Made by a program: the position numbers and the translations under genes. From the NCBI GenBank assembly GCA_019115845.1, contig DXCU01000030.1, positions 1 through 64,000 on the forward strand: 64,000 bases of DNA. The letters are read 5' to 3'. Positions within the stretch are counted from its first letter, which is position 1. Each line of letters starts with the position of its first letter. Below, piece after piece: positions 33,037-40,032 of this stretch. The notes beneath the pieces are model-generated. The model did no database searches. It saw only the letters and a list, made by a program, of their open reading frames with translations, and was not told the DNA's origin. This DNA is from Candidatus Rubneribacter avistercoris (GTDB lineage Bacteria; Actinomycetota; Coriobacteriia; Coriobacteriales; Eggerthellaceae).

Positions 33037-33393
33037 ATGATTCGAAGGATCCTCATAACGTTAGGTGTCTTTGTGCTGGCAGGGGTGCTGACTTACGGAG
33101 CGGGCTTGCTTGCAGAGCCGACGACGGGGATCGCCCCCATCGAGGCGGACACGCCCTGCCCGGCCGCCGGGTGCGCTTCGGGGGAGTGCCACGGGTTCGA
33201 TAATGTGCCCGAGCCCGACGGCGTGCACGAGATGTCCTGCCCCGAGGCAAGCTGCGCGAGCGTGGAGTGCCATGCGTGGGACTCGCTCGTGGGCCGCTAC
33301 CACCAAGCGAGCGATGCCAGCTTGAACGTGTGGATTTTGGCCCCCGTGGCGCTCGTGGTGGGGCTGGTGCTGATCGTGCGGAAGGTGAGGTGA
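33037..33393 (+). CDS. Small double-CX4CH protein, putative dihaem c-type cytochrome
   Basis: A 118-residue protein with an N-terminal membrane segment or signal (about 4-26), a soluble middle part and a C-terminal membrane helix (about 97-114). The middle part is an internal duplication: C41-x4-C46-x4-C51-H52 and C68-x4-C73-x4-C78-H79, each reading CP-x-A-x-CAS-x-ECH. CX4CH is a known variant haem-binding motif of cytochromes c3, so two covalent haems are plausible; a metal or FeS site is the alternative. A start ATG with GGGGAGG lies 60 bases after operon 1. The next gene encodes a cytochrome b-like membrane protein, so the two may form a quinol-linked electron carrier. Confidence 0.65.
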   Translation: MIRRILITLGVFVLAGVLTYGAGLLAEPTTGIAPIEADTPCPAAGCASGECHGFDNVPEPDGVHEMSCPEASCASVECHAWDSLVGRYHQASDASLNVWILAPVALVVGLVLIVRKVR

Positions 33394-33398
33394 GGGGA

Positions 33399-33857
33399 AT
33401 GGAGAAAAAGCGGCTCGTCCTTGATGGCGCCGCGCTCGTCCTCTACGCGCTCGCCGCTCTTCCCGCGTTCACGGGAATCGCGGCCCATGAGTGGCTTTCG
33501 CTCGCTGCGATCGCCGTGCTGCTCGCTCATTGCGTTGCGGGCTTGGGCGGGGTGGCGGGGGGCGGGCTGCTCCGCCGCTCGCCCTCCTGGACGGCTCATC
33601 TGGCGCTCGACGGGCTGATCCTTGTCGTGCTGGCTGTCTGCGCCACATCGGGCATCATGGTGTCCGGCGCGGCGCTTCCGGCGCTCGGCCTGCACGCGAC
33701 CGGCTACTTCTTCTGGGACCCTTTGCACGCGGTCTCGGCCAAGGCGCTCTTGGCGCTGCTGCTCGTGCACGTGGCCCTGCACGCGGGCTGGGTGGCCGCG
33801 AGCGTCCGGAGGGAGGGGCGCGTCCGGAGGGAGGGGCGGCGCCGCGAAGGCTCGTGA
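33399..33857 (+). CDS. DUF4405-like membrane cytochrome b
   Basis: A 152-residue protein with four transmembrane helices and histidines placed for haem binding: AAHEWLSLAAIAVLLAHCVAG in the second helix region and LHAVSAKALLALLLVHVALHAG in the fourth. The pattern HEW...H and LH...H fits DUF4405 proteins, small relatives of Ni-Fe hydrogenase and formate dehydrogenase cytochrome b subunits. The start at 33399 follows GAGGGGA, five bases after the dihaem-like gene. The C-terminal tail is a short basic repeat (RREGRVRREGRRREG). Likely partner of the preceding protein in moving electrons between quinones and the periplasm. Confidence 0.7.
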   Translation: MEKKRLVLDGAALVLYALAALPAFTGIAAHEWLSLAAIAVLLAHCVAGLGGVAGGGLLRRSPSWTAHLALDGLILVVLAVCATSGIMVSGAALPALGLHATGYFFWDPLHAVSAKALLALLLVHVALHAGWVAASVRREGRVRREGRRREGS

Positions 33858-34484
33858 CGCCGCCCTTCCCGGTCCCGCCCATGTCGATCCCGGTTCAACG
33901 GAGACTTTCCCGCAAGTTGGTCGTAAAACGCGCCCTATGGCACTCCGGAGGGTTGATCCGGCGCGCCGGCGGGCCGCGCGATTCCCGTGACCTGGTGTTT
34001 CTTCGGACGTGAGGGGCGCGGAGGACGGAAAGGCGGCCCCGCGCGTGCCACAGGGCGCGTTTTGTGACCAACCTGCGTGCGGCCCCCGTCGAACCGCCTC
34101 CGGCGGGGTCTCTGTCAATCCCGGTTTAGCAGAGGGTTGTCCCCCTTGAGGCCAAATCGGGAGCCAACGTGGGTGCGCGAAGCCTTGAAGCGTATCGGAG
34201 GCGGTGCGCGCCTGCCTGCGTCCTGCGGATCTTCGCCAAGAACTTCGGGTTTGAGCGCGGCGTGAAAAGCGTGCCGCCGTATGCGGCGCATTGCATCGCG
34301 TAGCGCCTTTTGCGCGCTTTCAGCGCAGAAACGCTCGGGGATTTGAGGGGAAAGTGCGGACAAGGACGGCAGATTGTCTTATGATAATCCGAGACAGCGC
34401 GTAGGCGCGTCCTCGCGGGGTTCGCGTTCGCGCGTAGGCGGGCTTGCATGCGCATCTGCGTCGGGAGATAAGGAGGGCGGGGCA
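33858..34484. other. Intergenic region with a large imperfect inverted repeat
   Basis: About 630 bases without a convincing gene. Two 28-base arms at 33916-33943 and 34045-34072 (GTTGGTCGTAAAACGCGCCC... and its complement) match at 25 of 28 positions. ATCCCGGTT-type direct repeats lie outside them (near 33887 and 34117). TATGATAATCC at 34379-34389 may be the -10 region of the downstream NrfD-like gene. Confidence 0.5.
33916..34072. repeat. Imperfect 28-bp inverted repeat, arms 101 bases apart
   Basis: The arms are 33916-33943 and 34045-34072, 25 of 28 matched. The enclosed sequence contains no open frame I would accept. It could be a remnant of a short non-autonomous element or a structured RNA. 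Confidence 0.55.
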
Positions 34485-35465
34485 TTGTTCGGGCCGCTGG
34501 TCGTGTGCTACCTGTTCCTCGGCGGCGCCGGTGCGGGCGCGCTTTTCGTGTCGTCCGCGCTCGCTCTGCTGTCGCCTGCGGACGCGGTGTCGCAGCCCGC
34601 ATTGCGTCGGCGGGGCGGCGGCGTGCGCATGGTCGTCGAGCTGCCGCAGCCCTATCGCCTGCTCGTCGCTCCGGGTGCGGCGGCGGGGCTTGTCGCGCTC
34701 GGAGCGGGCGTGACGTGCCTGCTGGCCGACGTGGGACGCGCCGACAGGGTGGGGCTTTTGCTCGCGAATCCGGCGTTCACGTACGTGGCGGCGGGAACAT
34801 GGGCCCTTGTTGCCTGTTCTGGCCTGGGCGCGGCCTTGCTTGCGGCTTGGACGGGGTGCGTGCGGCTTTCCCTGACGGCGGTTCGTGTGCTCGAGGTTGC
34901 CCTGCTTGCGGCCGCGTTCGTGGTCATGGTGTACACGGGGTTGCTGCTTCGGGACATGGCGGCGGTTCCTCTGTGGGCCACGCCGTGGCTTCCGGCCCTC
35001 TTCGCGCTTTCCTCGCTTTCGTGCGGGACGGCCCTTGTGCTTGCCGCAGGTCAGTTCTCCGGTGCCGCCCGTTTGTTCGGCCGAGTGTTTCGGCGGCTTG
35101 CGTTCGCGGACGCCGTTGCGATCATCCTTGAGATTCTGGTTGCGGCGGCGTACGTGGCCGTCGTCTTGGGCGTTGCGCTGCCGGGCGCCGTGTCGGTTCC
35201 CGAGGACAGCGGAACGCTTGAGGCGTTGGCGGCTTCGGCCCAAGCGCTCACGGCCGGATCCGCTGCGTGGGCGTTCTGGGGCGTGTTCGCGGTGGGCGGC
35301 TTGGCGGTTCCGCTTGCGCTGGATGCGGCTTTCGCACGCGGGCGCGCCGCGCTCAAGCCGCGTGCGGTGCTGGCCGCCTCGGCGTGCGTGCTGGCGGGCG
35401 GCCTCGCGTTGCGCTATTGTGTGGTCGAGGCCGGTCTGCACCCGGTGCTGCAAACCATGATGTGA
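34485..35465 (+). CDS. Orphan NrfD/PsrC-like membrane subunit, second copy
   Basis: A 326-residue polytopic membrane protein, paralogous to 18625-19560. The first helix reads VCYLFLGGAGAGALFVSSAL, the loop CLLADVGRADRVGLLLANP and the last helix ACVLAGGLALRYCVVEAGLH. TTG at 34485 is chosen because AAGGAGG lies eight bases upstream and the product then aligns from its first residue with the other copy (LFGPLVVCYLFLGG against MFSMLVTGYLFLGG). No FeS or catalytic gene goes with it. It is followed by a GntR regulator and an SPFH protein, the same partners as the first copy, in a different order. Confidence 0.77.
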   Translation: MFGPLVVCYLFLGGAGAGALFVSSALALLSPADAVSQPALRRRGGGVRMVVELPQPYRLLVAPGAAAGLVALGAGVTCLLADVGRADRVGLLLANPAFTYVAAGTWALVACSGLGAALLAAWTGCVRLSLTAVRVLEVALLAAAFVVMVYTGLLLRDMAAVPLWATPWLPALFALSSLSCGTALVLAAGQFSGAARLFGRVFRRLAFADAVAIILEILVAAAYVAVVLGVALPGAVSVPEDSGTLEALAASAQALTAGSAAWAFWGVFAVGGLAVPLALDAAFARGRAALKPRAVLAASACVLAGGLALRYCVVEAGLHPVLQTMM

Positions 35466-35483
35466 GGAGCGTGGAACGCGACG

Positions 35484-35966
35484 ATGGAGAAGGGCGCCTT
35501 TCCTTTCGAGGTGGACGAGACGACCGACGTGCCTTTGTGGGTGCAGCTGCGTCAGAGGCTCGTCTACCTGATCAACACCGGCTACTTCAAACCGGGCGAT
35601 CAGCTGCCCACGGTGCGCGGCTTGGCGTCGGAGATTTCCATCAACTACAACACGGTGAACAAGGCGTACCTCAGCCTGGTGTCCGACGGCTACCTGGAGT
35701 CCACGCGCGGGCGCGGCGTGTTCGTGCGCGATCTGGACGCCGAGGTGGACAAAGAGTATGCCGAGGAGGTGGACGGGCTGCTGGAGGACTGCGTGACGGC
35801 CTGTCGCGATCTGGGGCTTTCCTTGGACGACGTGCAGGCTCGCATGGCGCGCAAGATCAAGCAGCTGAAAGCCGCCGAGGGAAAGGGCGGCGCGGATGCG
35901 GACGGGGCGGGCCGCATCGTCTGCGTTGAGGTGCCCAAGGCGAAAGGCGGCGCGCGCGGCGCGTGA
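35484..35966 (+). CDS. GntR-family regulator, YtrA type, second copy
   Basis: A 160-residue regulator with the YtrA-type winged helix: VPLWVQLRQRLVYLINTGYF, GDQLPTVRGLASEISINYNT and SDGYLESTRGRGVFVRDL. A short helical tail (about 90-130) and a glycine/alanine-rich end follow. ATG at 35484 lies 18 bases after the NrfD-like stop, with GAGGAGCG upstream. It is paralogous to 20595-21008 and presumably represses its own NrfD/GntR/SPFH operon. The effector is unknown. Confidence 0.86.
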   Translation: MEKGAFPFEVDETTDVPLWVQLRQRLVYLINTGYFKPGDQLPTVRGLASEISINYNTVNKAYLSLVSDGYLESTRGRGVFVRDLDAEVDKEYAEEVDGLLEDCVTACRDLGLSLDDVQARMARKIKQLKAAEGKGGADADGAGRIVCVEVPKAKGGARGA

Positions 35967-35974
35967 GCGGGCGG

Positions 35975-36055
35975 GCTGCGGACGAGAGCGCGGCTACAGG
36001 CGAAAGCAAGGCTGCGGACGAGAGCGAGACCGCGGGCGGGCTGCGGACGAGAGCG
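35975..36055. repeat. Three copies of a 16-base repeat before the second SPFH gene
   Basis: GCTGCGGACGAGAGCG occurs at 35975, 36011 and 36040. The array lies between the GntR stop and the SPFH start, where it spaces the two genes by about 100 bases; copy number could vary between strains. Confidence 0.7.
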
Positions 36056-36063
36056 AGGCTATC

Positions 36064-37086
36064 ATGGGCTTTGGGAGAAAAGGGGAGCGCGAGGCTCCAA
36101 TGAGGATGGGCTCGAGCGCAGGCGGGCAGTCCGGCCGCGCGACGGGCGGGCGCGGGTCGTGGGCCGTCGTGCCCGACGCGAATACGGAGATGGCGGGCGA
36201 GCGCGCGTCGAGCGCGGGCGTGCTGCTGTTCTCCGCAGTGGTGTTCACTCTGGCGTTTTTCCTGGTTTTGGGCGCGTCGGCGCTGATCACGGGCCGTGTG
36301 GGGCTGCTTGGCGTGGCGTGCGCCCTGGTGGCGGCAACGTTGGCCGCCATGTCGGTGCACATCGCGCAGCAGTGGGAGAAGGTCGTGGTGCTGCGCTTCG
36401 GCCGCTTCAACCGCGTGAGCGGGCCGGGCTTGTTTTGGACGTGGCCCATTATCGAGCAGAACACCATGCGCGTGGACGGCCGCGTGCGCGTGACCACGTT
36501 TGGCGCCGAAGAGACGCTCACGGCCGACCTCGTGCCGCTTGACGTGAACGCTGTGCTGTTCTGGCATGTATGGGACGCGAAGGCGGCCTGCACCGAGGTG
36601 GGCGATTTCACGCGCGCCGTGGAGCTGGCGGCGCAAACGGCGCTGCGGGACGCCATCGGGCGCGGAGGGGCCGCCGAGGTGGCCATCCGCCGCGAGCAGT
36701 TGGACCGCGAGCTCAAACGCGCGCTCGAAGAGAAGGTGGCGCCCTGGGGCGTGGCCATCCTCTCGGTGGAGGTGCGCGACATCCTGGTGCCGAAGGACCT
36801 GCAGGACGTGATGTCGCTTGAAGCCCAGGCCGAGCAGCGTAAGAAGGCGCGCATCATCCTCATGGAGGCCGAGCAGGACATCTGCGAGATGATGGGCGAG
36901 ATGGGCGACGCCTACGCCAAAAACGATGCCGCGCTGCGTCTGCGCTCGATGCATCTTCTCTACGAAAGCGTGCGTGAAACCGGCGGCACCGTGGTGGTGC
37001 CCAGCAGCTTTAGCGAGGGCTTCGGCGACGTTTTGGGCGATGCCGCGAAGGACGCGCTTTCGGTTACTCGGAGCAGCGCAGGATGA
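36064..37086 (+). CDS. SPFH/stomatin-like (slipin) membrane protein, second copy
   Basis: A 340-residue SPFH protein. A variable hydrophilic N-terminus (about 1-50) is followed by two hydrophobic segments (about 55-100). The SPFH domain then reads HIAQQWEKVVVLRFGRFNRV, GPGLFWTWPIIE, LTADLVPLDVNAVLFWHVWD and LSVEVRDILVPKDLQDVMSL, and a coiled-coil with ERREQ-type charged repeats closes it. Most of the domain is identical or similar to 19576-20565, including the unusual C-terminal GG-x-VVVPSSFS-x-GF element. Its 3' end overlaps the convergent ATPase gene by 23 bases. Probable scaffold for the NrfD-like protein of the same operon (inference). Confidence 0.84.
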   Translation: MGFGRKGEREAPMRMGSSAGGQSGRATGGRGSWAVVPDANTEMAGERASSAGVLLFSAVVFTLAFFLVLGASALITGRVGLLGVACALVAATLAAMSVHIAQQWEKVVVLRFGRFNRVSGPGLFWTWPIIEQNTMRVDGRVRVTTFGAEETLTADLVPLDVNAVLFWHVWDAKAACTEVGDFTRAVELAAQTALRDAIGRGGAAEVAIRREQLDRELKRALEEKVAPWGVAILSVEVRDILVPKDLQDVMSLEAQAEQRKKARIILMEAEQDICEMMGEMGDAYAKNDAALRLRSMHLLYESVRETGGTVVVPSSFSEGFGDVLGDAAKDALSVTRSSAG

Positions 37087-38239
37087 AATCGTCCATGCCG
37101 GGGACGGTGAATGCCACGTGCCCTCGTTCGGGAGCATAGATAAGACCGTCGTGAATGAGCTTGTCGCGTATGACCGATAGGTCGCTTATCCTTCTCTTCC
37201 CCATCTGTTGCGCTAAATCGCTGAGTTTTATCGGCGATCCGACGCTTGCCATGGCGTGCATCATCGCGCGTCCTGCGCGCGTCGTCCTGTCCCACCGCGA
37301 CCGATAGAGCCCTCGGTCGAGTTCGTTTTTCGCTAAAGCGATTCCGGCGGCCGTTTCGACCGACGTCACGATACCGGGCGCTTCTATCTGTTCGCAAATG
37401 CAGAAACCGCATTGCTGGATGAAATAAGGGTAGCCTCCTGCGGCTTCGATGGCAGCAGCCAGGGCGTTTTCCTCCCAGCGGATGCCGCCTTTTGCCGTGG
37501 GTTCGATGTACGCATCGCGCACCGCATCGTCTGAGAGCAGTTCGAGAGAATGGTATGCGAACATTCTCTCGGCGTAGCTGGTCGCGTCAGCGAGCACGGC
37601 CGGAAGCGTGGGAAGCCCCGCTCCTATGAAATAGACAGGAACGGGGGAGCTGCCTTGGCCTATGGCGTGCAGCGCCACGTTGAGGGCCGTCAAGTCTTCT
37701 TTGGATGCTTCCTGCAATTCGTCGATGCTCAGGAACACGGCGGTTCCCGCATCGCGCGCAGCCTCTCCTGTGGCCTGCAGCAAATCGCCGAGATCGAGCG
37801 AGAGATCGCCCGAGTCGGCGTATCCTTGCGCTGGTTGGATGTCGATGCCGAGGGAGCATGAACCCGTGGGATCGATTTTCAGCTGGAAAGATTTCAAAAC
37901 AGCGATCGCGTGGTCGAATGCCGATTTCAGTGGGTTCGCCGAGTTTTTTATGCGTCGCAGTTCGAGATAGAGGGCTTGCGAGAGCTTTGTGGCGAGCGAG
38001 GTGTTTCTCGAGGCTTCGACGCAGGCGACCACCCAAGCCCGCTGTTTTGCGAAGTCGGCCAGCTCCCTGAGGAGCACGGTTTTTCCCATGCCCCGAAGTC
38101 CCGAGACGACGACGGGGCGCATGCCCTCGGCATCGTCGCATACCTGCTGCATCTCGGTTTTCACGGCGTGCAGTATCTCGGTACGGCCTGCGAGATAGGG
38201 AGGCTTTCTTCCGGCTCCCGGTTTGAAAGGATTGGTCAT
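37064..38239 (-). CDS. Orc1/Cdc6-like AAA ATPase with C-terminal winged helix
   Basis: A 391-residue ATPase of the COG1672/archaeal-ATPase kind. Walker A is VVSGLRGMGKTVLLREL and Walker B TAVFLSIDELQEAS. A sensor-like region AYIEPTAKGGIRWEENAL follows and the end (about 325-391) is a winged helix with IKLSDLAQQMGKRRISDLSVIRD (core LAQQMGKRRISDLS). Such proteins occur in mobile elements and defence or toxin-like loci; the function here is unknown. The ATG at 38237-38239 follows AGAAAGAACAGG. The last 23 bases overlap the SPFH gene tail to tail. The upstream region is strongly AT-rich, with a 9-bp inverted repeat. Confidence 0.8.
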   Translation of the reverse strand: MTNPFKPGAGRKPPYLAGRTEILHAVKTEMQQVCDDAEGMRPVVVSGLRGMGKTVLLRELADFAKQRAWVVACVEASRNTSLATKLSQALYLELRRIKNSANPLKSAFDHAIAVLKSFQLKIDPTGSCSLGIDIQPAQGYADSGDLSLDLGDLLQATGEAARDAGTAVFLSIDELQEASKEDLTALNVALHAIGQGSSPVPVYFIGAGLPTLPAVLADATSYAERMFAYHSLELLSDDAVRDAYIEPTAKGGIRWEENALAAAIEAAGGYPYFIQQCGFCICEQIEAPGIVTSVETAAGIALAKNELDRGLYRSRWDRTTRAGRAMMHAMASVGSPIKLSDLAQQMGKRRISDLSVIRDKLIHDGLIYAPERGHVAFTVPGMDDFILRCSE

Positions 38240-38272
38240 CGCCTGTTCTTTCTAAGGTTTTATATAGCATTA

Positions 38273-38306
38273 TAAATTCTTTATTAGAATCAATTATAAG
38301 AATTTA
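38273..38306. promoter_or_regulatory. AT-rich inverted repeat upstream of the AAA ATPase gene
   Basis: TAAATTCTT (38273-38281) and AAGAATTTA (38298-38306) form a perfect 9-bp inverted repeat. TATAAT on the minus strand (38269-38274) abuts it and may be the -10 element. Possible autoregulatory operator. Confidence 0.45.
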
Positions 38307-38459
38307 GAAAAGATGGTCAAGCGGTGGTCGCTGTGCGCTTTCGGGGCTTTAACGTGTCGTGAAGGACGCGCTGGGAAGAGTTTTTGGCTCGTAAGGGGGC
38401 GTGATGGTTCGGTGTCGGTCGCATCGGGTGCTCTTCCAGATAGGTACTCCTATGACATT

Positions 38460-38496
38460 TTCGGCTAAAATACAACTATCTTGTAGATTAGCCGAA
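38460..38496. promoter_or_regulatory. Long palindrome directly upstream of the third DUF4143 gene
   Basis: The outer arms TTCGGCTAA / TTAGCCGAA (38460-38468, 38488-38496) and inner arms TACAA / TTGTA (38471-38475, 38481-38485) are perfect around CTATC; only two positions per arm do not pair. The end of the right arm is part of the ribosome binding region (GAAGGGA) of the gene at 38507, so it could work as an operator or as an RNA hairpin. Confidence 0.6.
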
Positions 38497-38506
38497 GGGA
38501 GTCATC

Positions 38507-39736
38507 GTGGAATATATCCCGCGGGAGATTGAGCCTTTAGTGGACAGCGTGGCAGACGAGTATGCCGCGTTGTTGGTGACGGGTCCGCGGCAAGTGGGTA
38601 AATCAACGCTTTTGCATCATGTTATCGAGGAACGCGGCCTTGCTCTTGAACAGGTCACGCTTGACGACCTTGCGACGCGTCAGCTTGCTCTCAACGATCC
38701 AACGATGTTCTTCCAACTGCACGAGCCGCCGGTGCTCATAGACGAGGTGCAGTACGCCCCGGGGTTGTTTATCGAGATGAAGAAAATGATTGACGCAGGA
38801 TGTGCGCCTGGCTCGTTCTGGTTGACGGGTTCGCAGCAGTTTCGACTCATGGAATTAGCGGGGGAGTCTTTGGCGGGGCGTATCGCCGTTCTGCCCCTGT
38901 CATCGCTTTCGCAGCGTGAGGCGCAAAGGCGTCCCGGTGGGCCGTTTACGCTTGATCTGCCCACATTGAAGGAGCGGGCAAAAGGGGCAACGCCACGAAC
39001 GTCACGCGAGGTATTTGCCGAGATGTATCGAGGGGCCATGCCTGGTGTGCTTTCGGGGAAGTATACGAACTTGAACGTTTTCTACAGCAGCTACATTCAA
39101 ACCTATATCGAACGCGATGTGCGCCAGCTTCTCGGAAACGTTGACGCCTTGCGGTTCATGGATTTCATGCGTGCCGTTGCTGCTCGTTGCTCGCAGATGG
39201 TCAATATGGCGGCTATTGCGGAGGATGTGGGAATTCGCTCGGAGAAAGCGAAGGTGTGGTTGAGTGTTTTGGAGCGATCAGGTGTGGTGTTCTACCTGCA
39301 TCCTTTTTCGAACAATCAGTTGAAACGCACGGTGAAAGCGCCTAAGTTGTATTTCCATGATTGTGGGCTGGTGGCGCACCTGGCGCGATGGCTCACGCCC
39401 GAAACCCTTGAGGCGGGTGCGATGAGTGGCGCGTTCATGGAAAATTTCGTGGTGTCGGAGATTCGCAAAAGCTTCTTGAACGCAGGGCTTGATACGCCGC
39501 TGTATTACTATCGTGATCGTGACGGCAAAGAGGTCGATCTCGTTCTGGAGTGCGATGGCGAACTGCATCCCATTGAGATCAAGAAGACCGCCTCGCCCAA
39601 CCTTGGAATGGCGCGTTCGTTTGCGATGCTGGACAAAAGCTCGGTCCCTCGCGGTCAGGGTGCGATCATCTGCATGGCCGAAGCCCTTGGTGCCCTCGAT
39701 GCAAACACGCTGGTCATTCCCGCTTGGATGATCTAG
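38507..39736 (+). CDS. COG1373/DUF4143 ATPase, third copy
   Basis: A 409-residue ATPase. Walker A is LLVTGPRQVGKSTLLHHV, Walker B PPVLIDEVQYAPGLF. The arginine-finger region SFWLTGSQQFRLMELAGESLAGR is typical of this family, and the C-terminal DUF4143 domain holds GKEVDLVLECDGELHPIEIKKT (PD-(D/E)xK-like D...ExK, core LHPIEIKKT). It belongs to a different subgroup from the two copies at 23-28 kb, with no MLKRK start and a longer central domain. GTG at 38507 follows GAAGGGA. A long palindrome lies immediately upstream. Function unresolved. Confidence 0.85.
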   Translation: MEYIPREIEPLVDSVADEYAALLVTGPRQVGKSTLLHHVIEERGLALEQVTLDDLATRQLALNDPTMFFQLHEPPVLIDEVQYAPGLFIEMKKMIDAGCAPGSFWLTGSQQFRLMELAGESLAGRIAVLPLSSLSQREAQRRPGGPFTLDLPTLKERAKGATPRTSREVFAEMYRGAMPGVLSGKYTNLNVFYSSYIQTYIERDVRQLLGNVDALRFMDFMRAVAARCSQMVNMAAIAEDVGIRSEKAKVWLSVLERSGVVFYLHPFSNNQLKRTVKAPKLYFHDCGLVAHLARWLTPETLEAGAMSGAFMENFVVSEIRKSFLNAGLDTPLYYYRDRDGKEVDLVLECDGELHPIEIKKTASPNLGMARSFAMLDKSSVPRGQGAIICMAEALGALDANTLVIPAWMI

Positions 39737-39796
39737 CGGCAATCAATCCCGGAACGTTCCACCAATACTATCTCCAAAATAGGATAATCATAGGAC

Positions 39797-39837
39797 AAAT
39801 AATCATATGACAATCCTTGATTGTCATATGATTATTT
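39797..39837. promoter_or_regulatory. Perfect 19-bp-arm palindrome upstream of molybdo-operon 2
   Basis: AAATAATCATATGACAATC (39797-39815), spacer CTT, then its exact complement (39819-39837). GATAAT (39783-39788) just before it may be a -10 element. The ATTGTCA half-sites are related to, but not the same as, the ATTGTCGCA sites of the other operons. The leader from here to the first start codon is about 195 bases. Confidence 0.7.
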
Positions 39838-40032
39838 CGTATAGTGTGCCCAGTGGGATTCGGCCGATTCTCGCAAGGAACGGAGGTATCCCCACGCTCA
39901 TTCCGCTGCTGCGGGGCTTGCGCCGGTTTGCGCGCATCGTCTTGAAGAGGACGCTGCGTCGCCTGGCCGCTTCAAGCCGAGCGGAAGCGGGGAAGGGCGG
40001 CACGGGGGACCTGGCAGAACCGAGGAGGAAAC

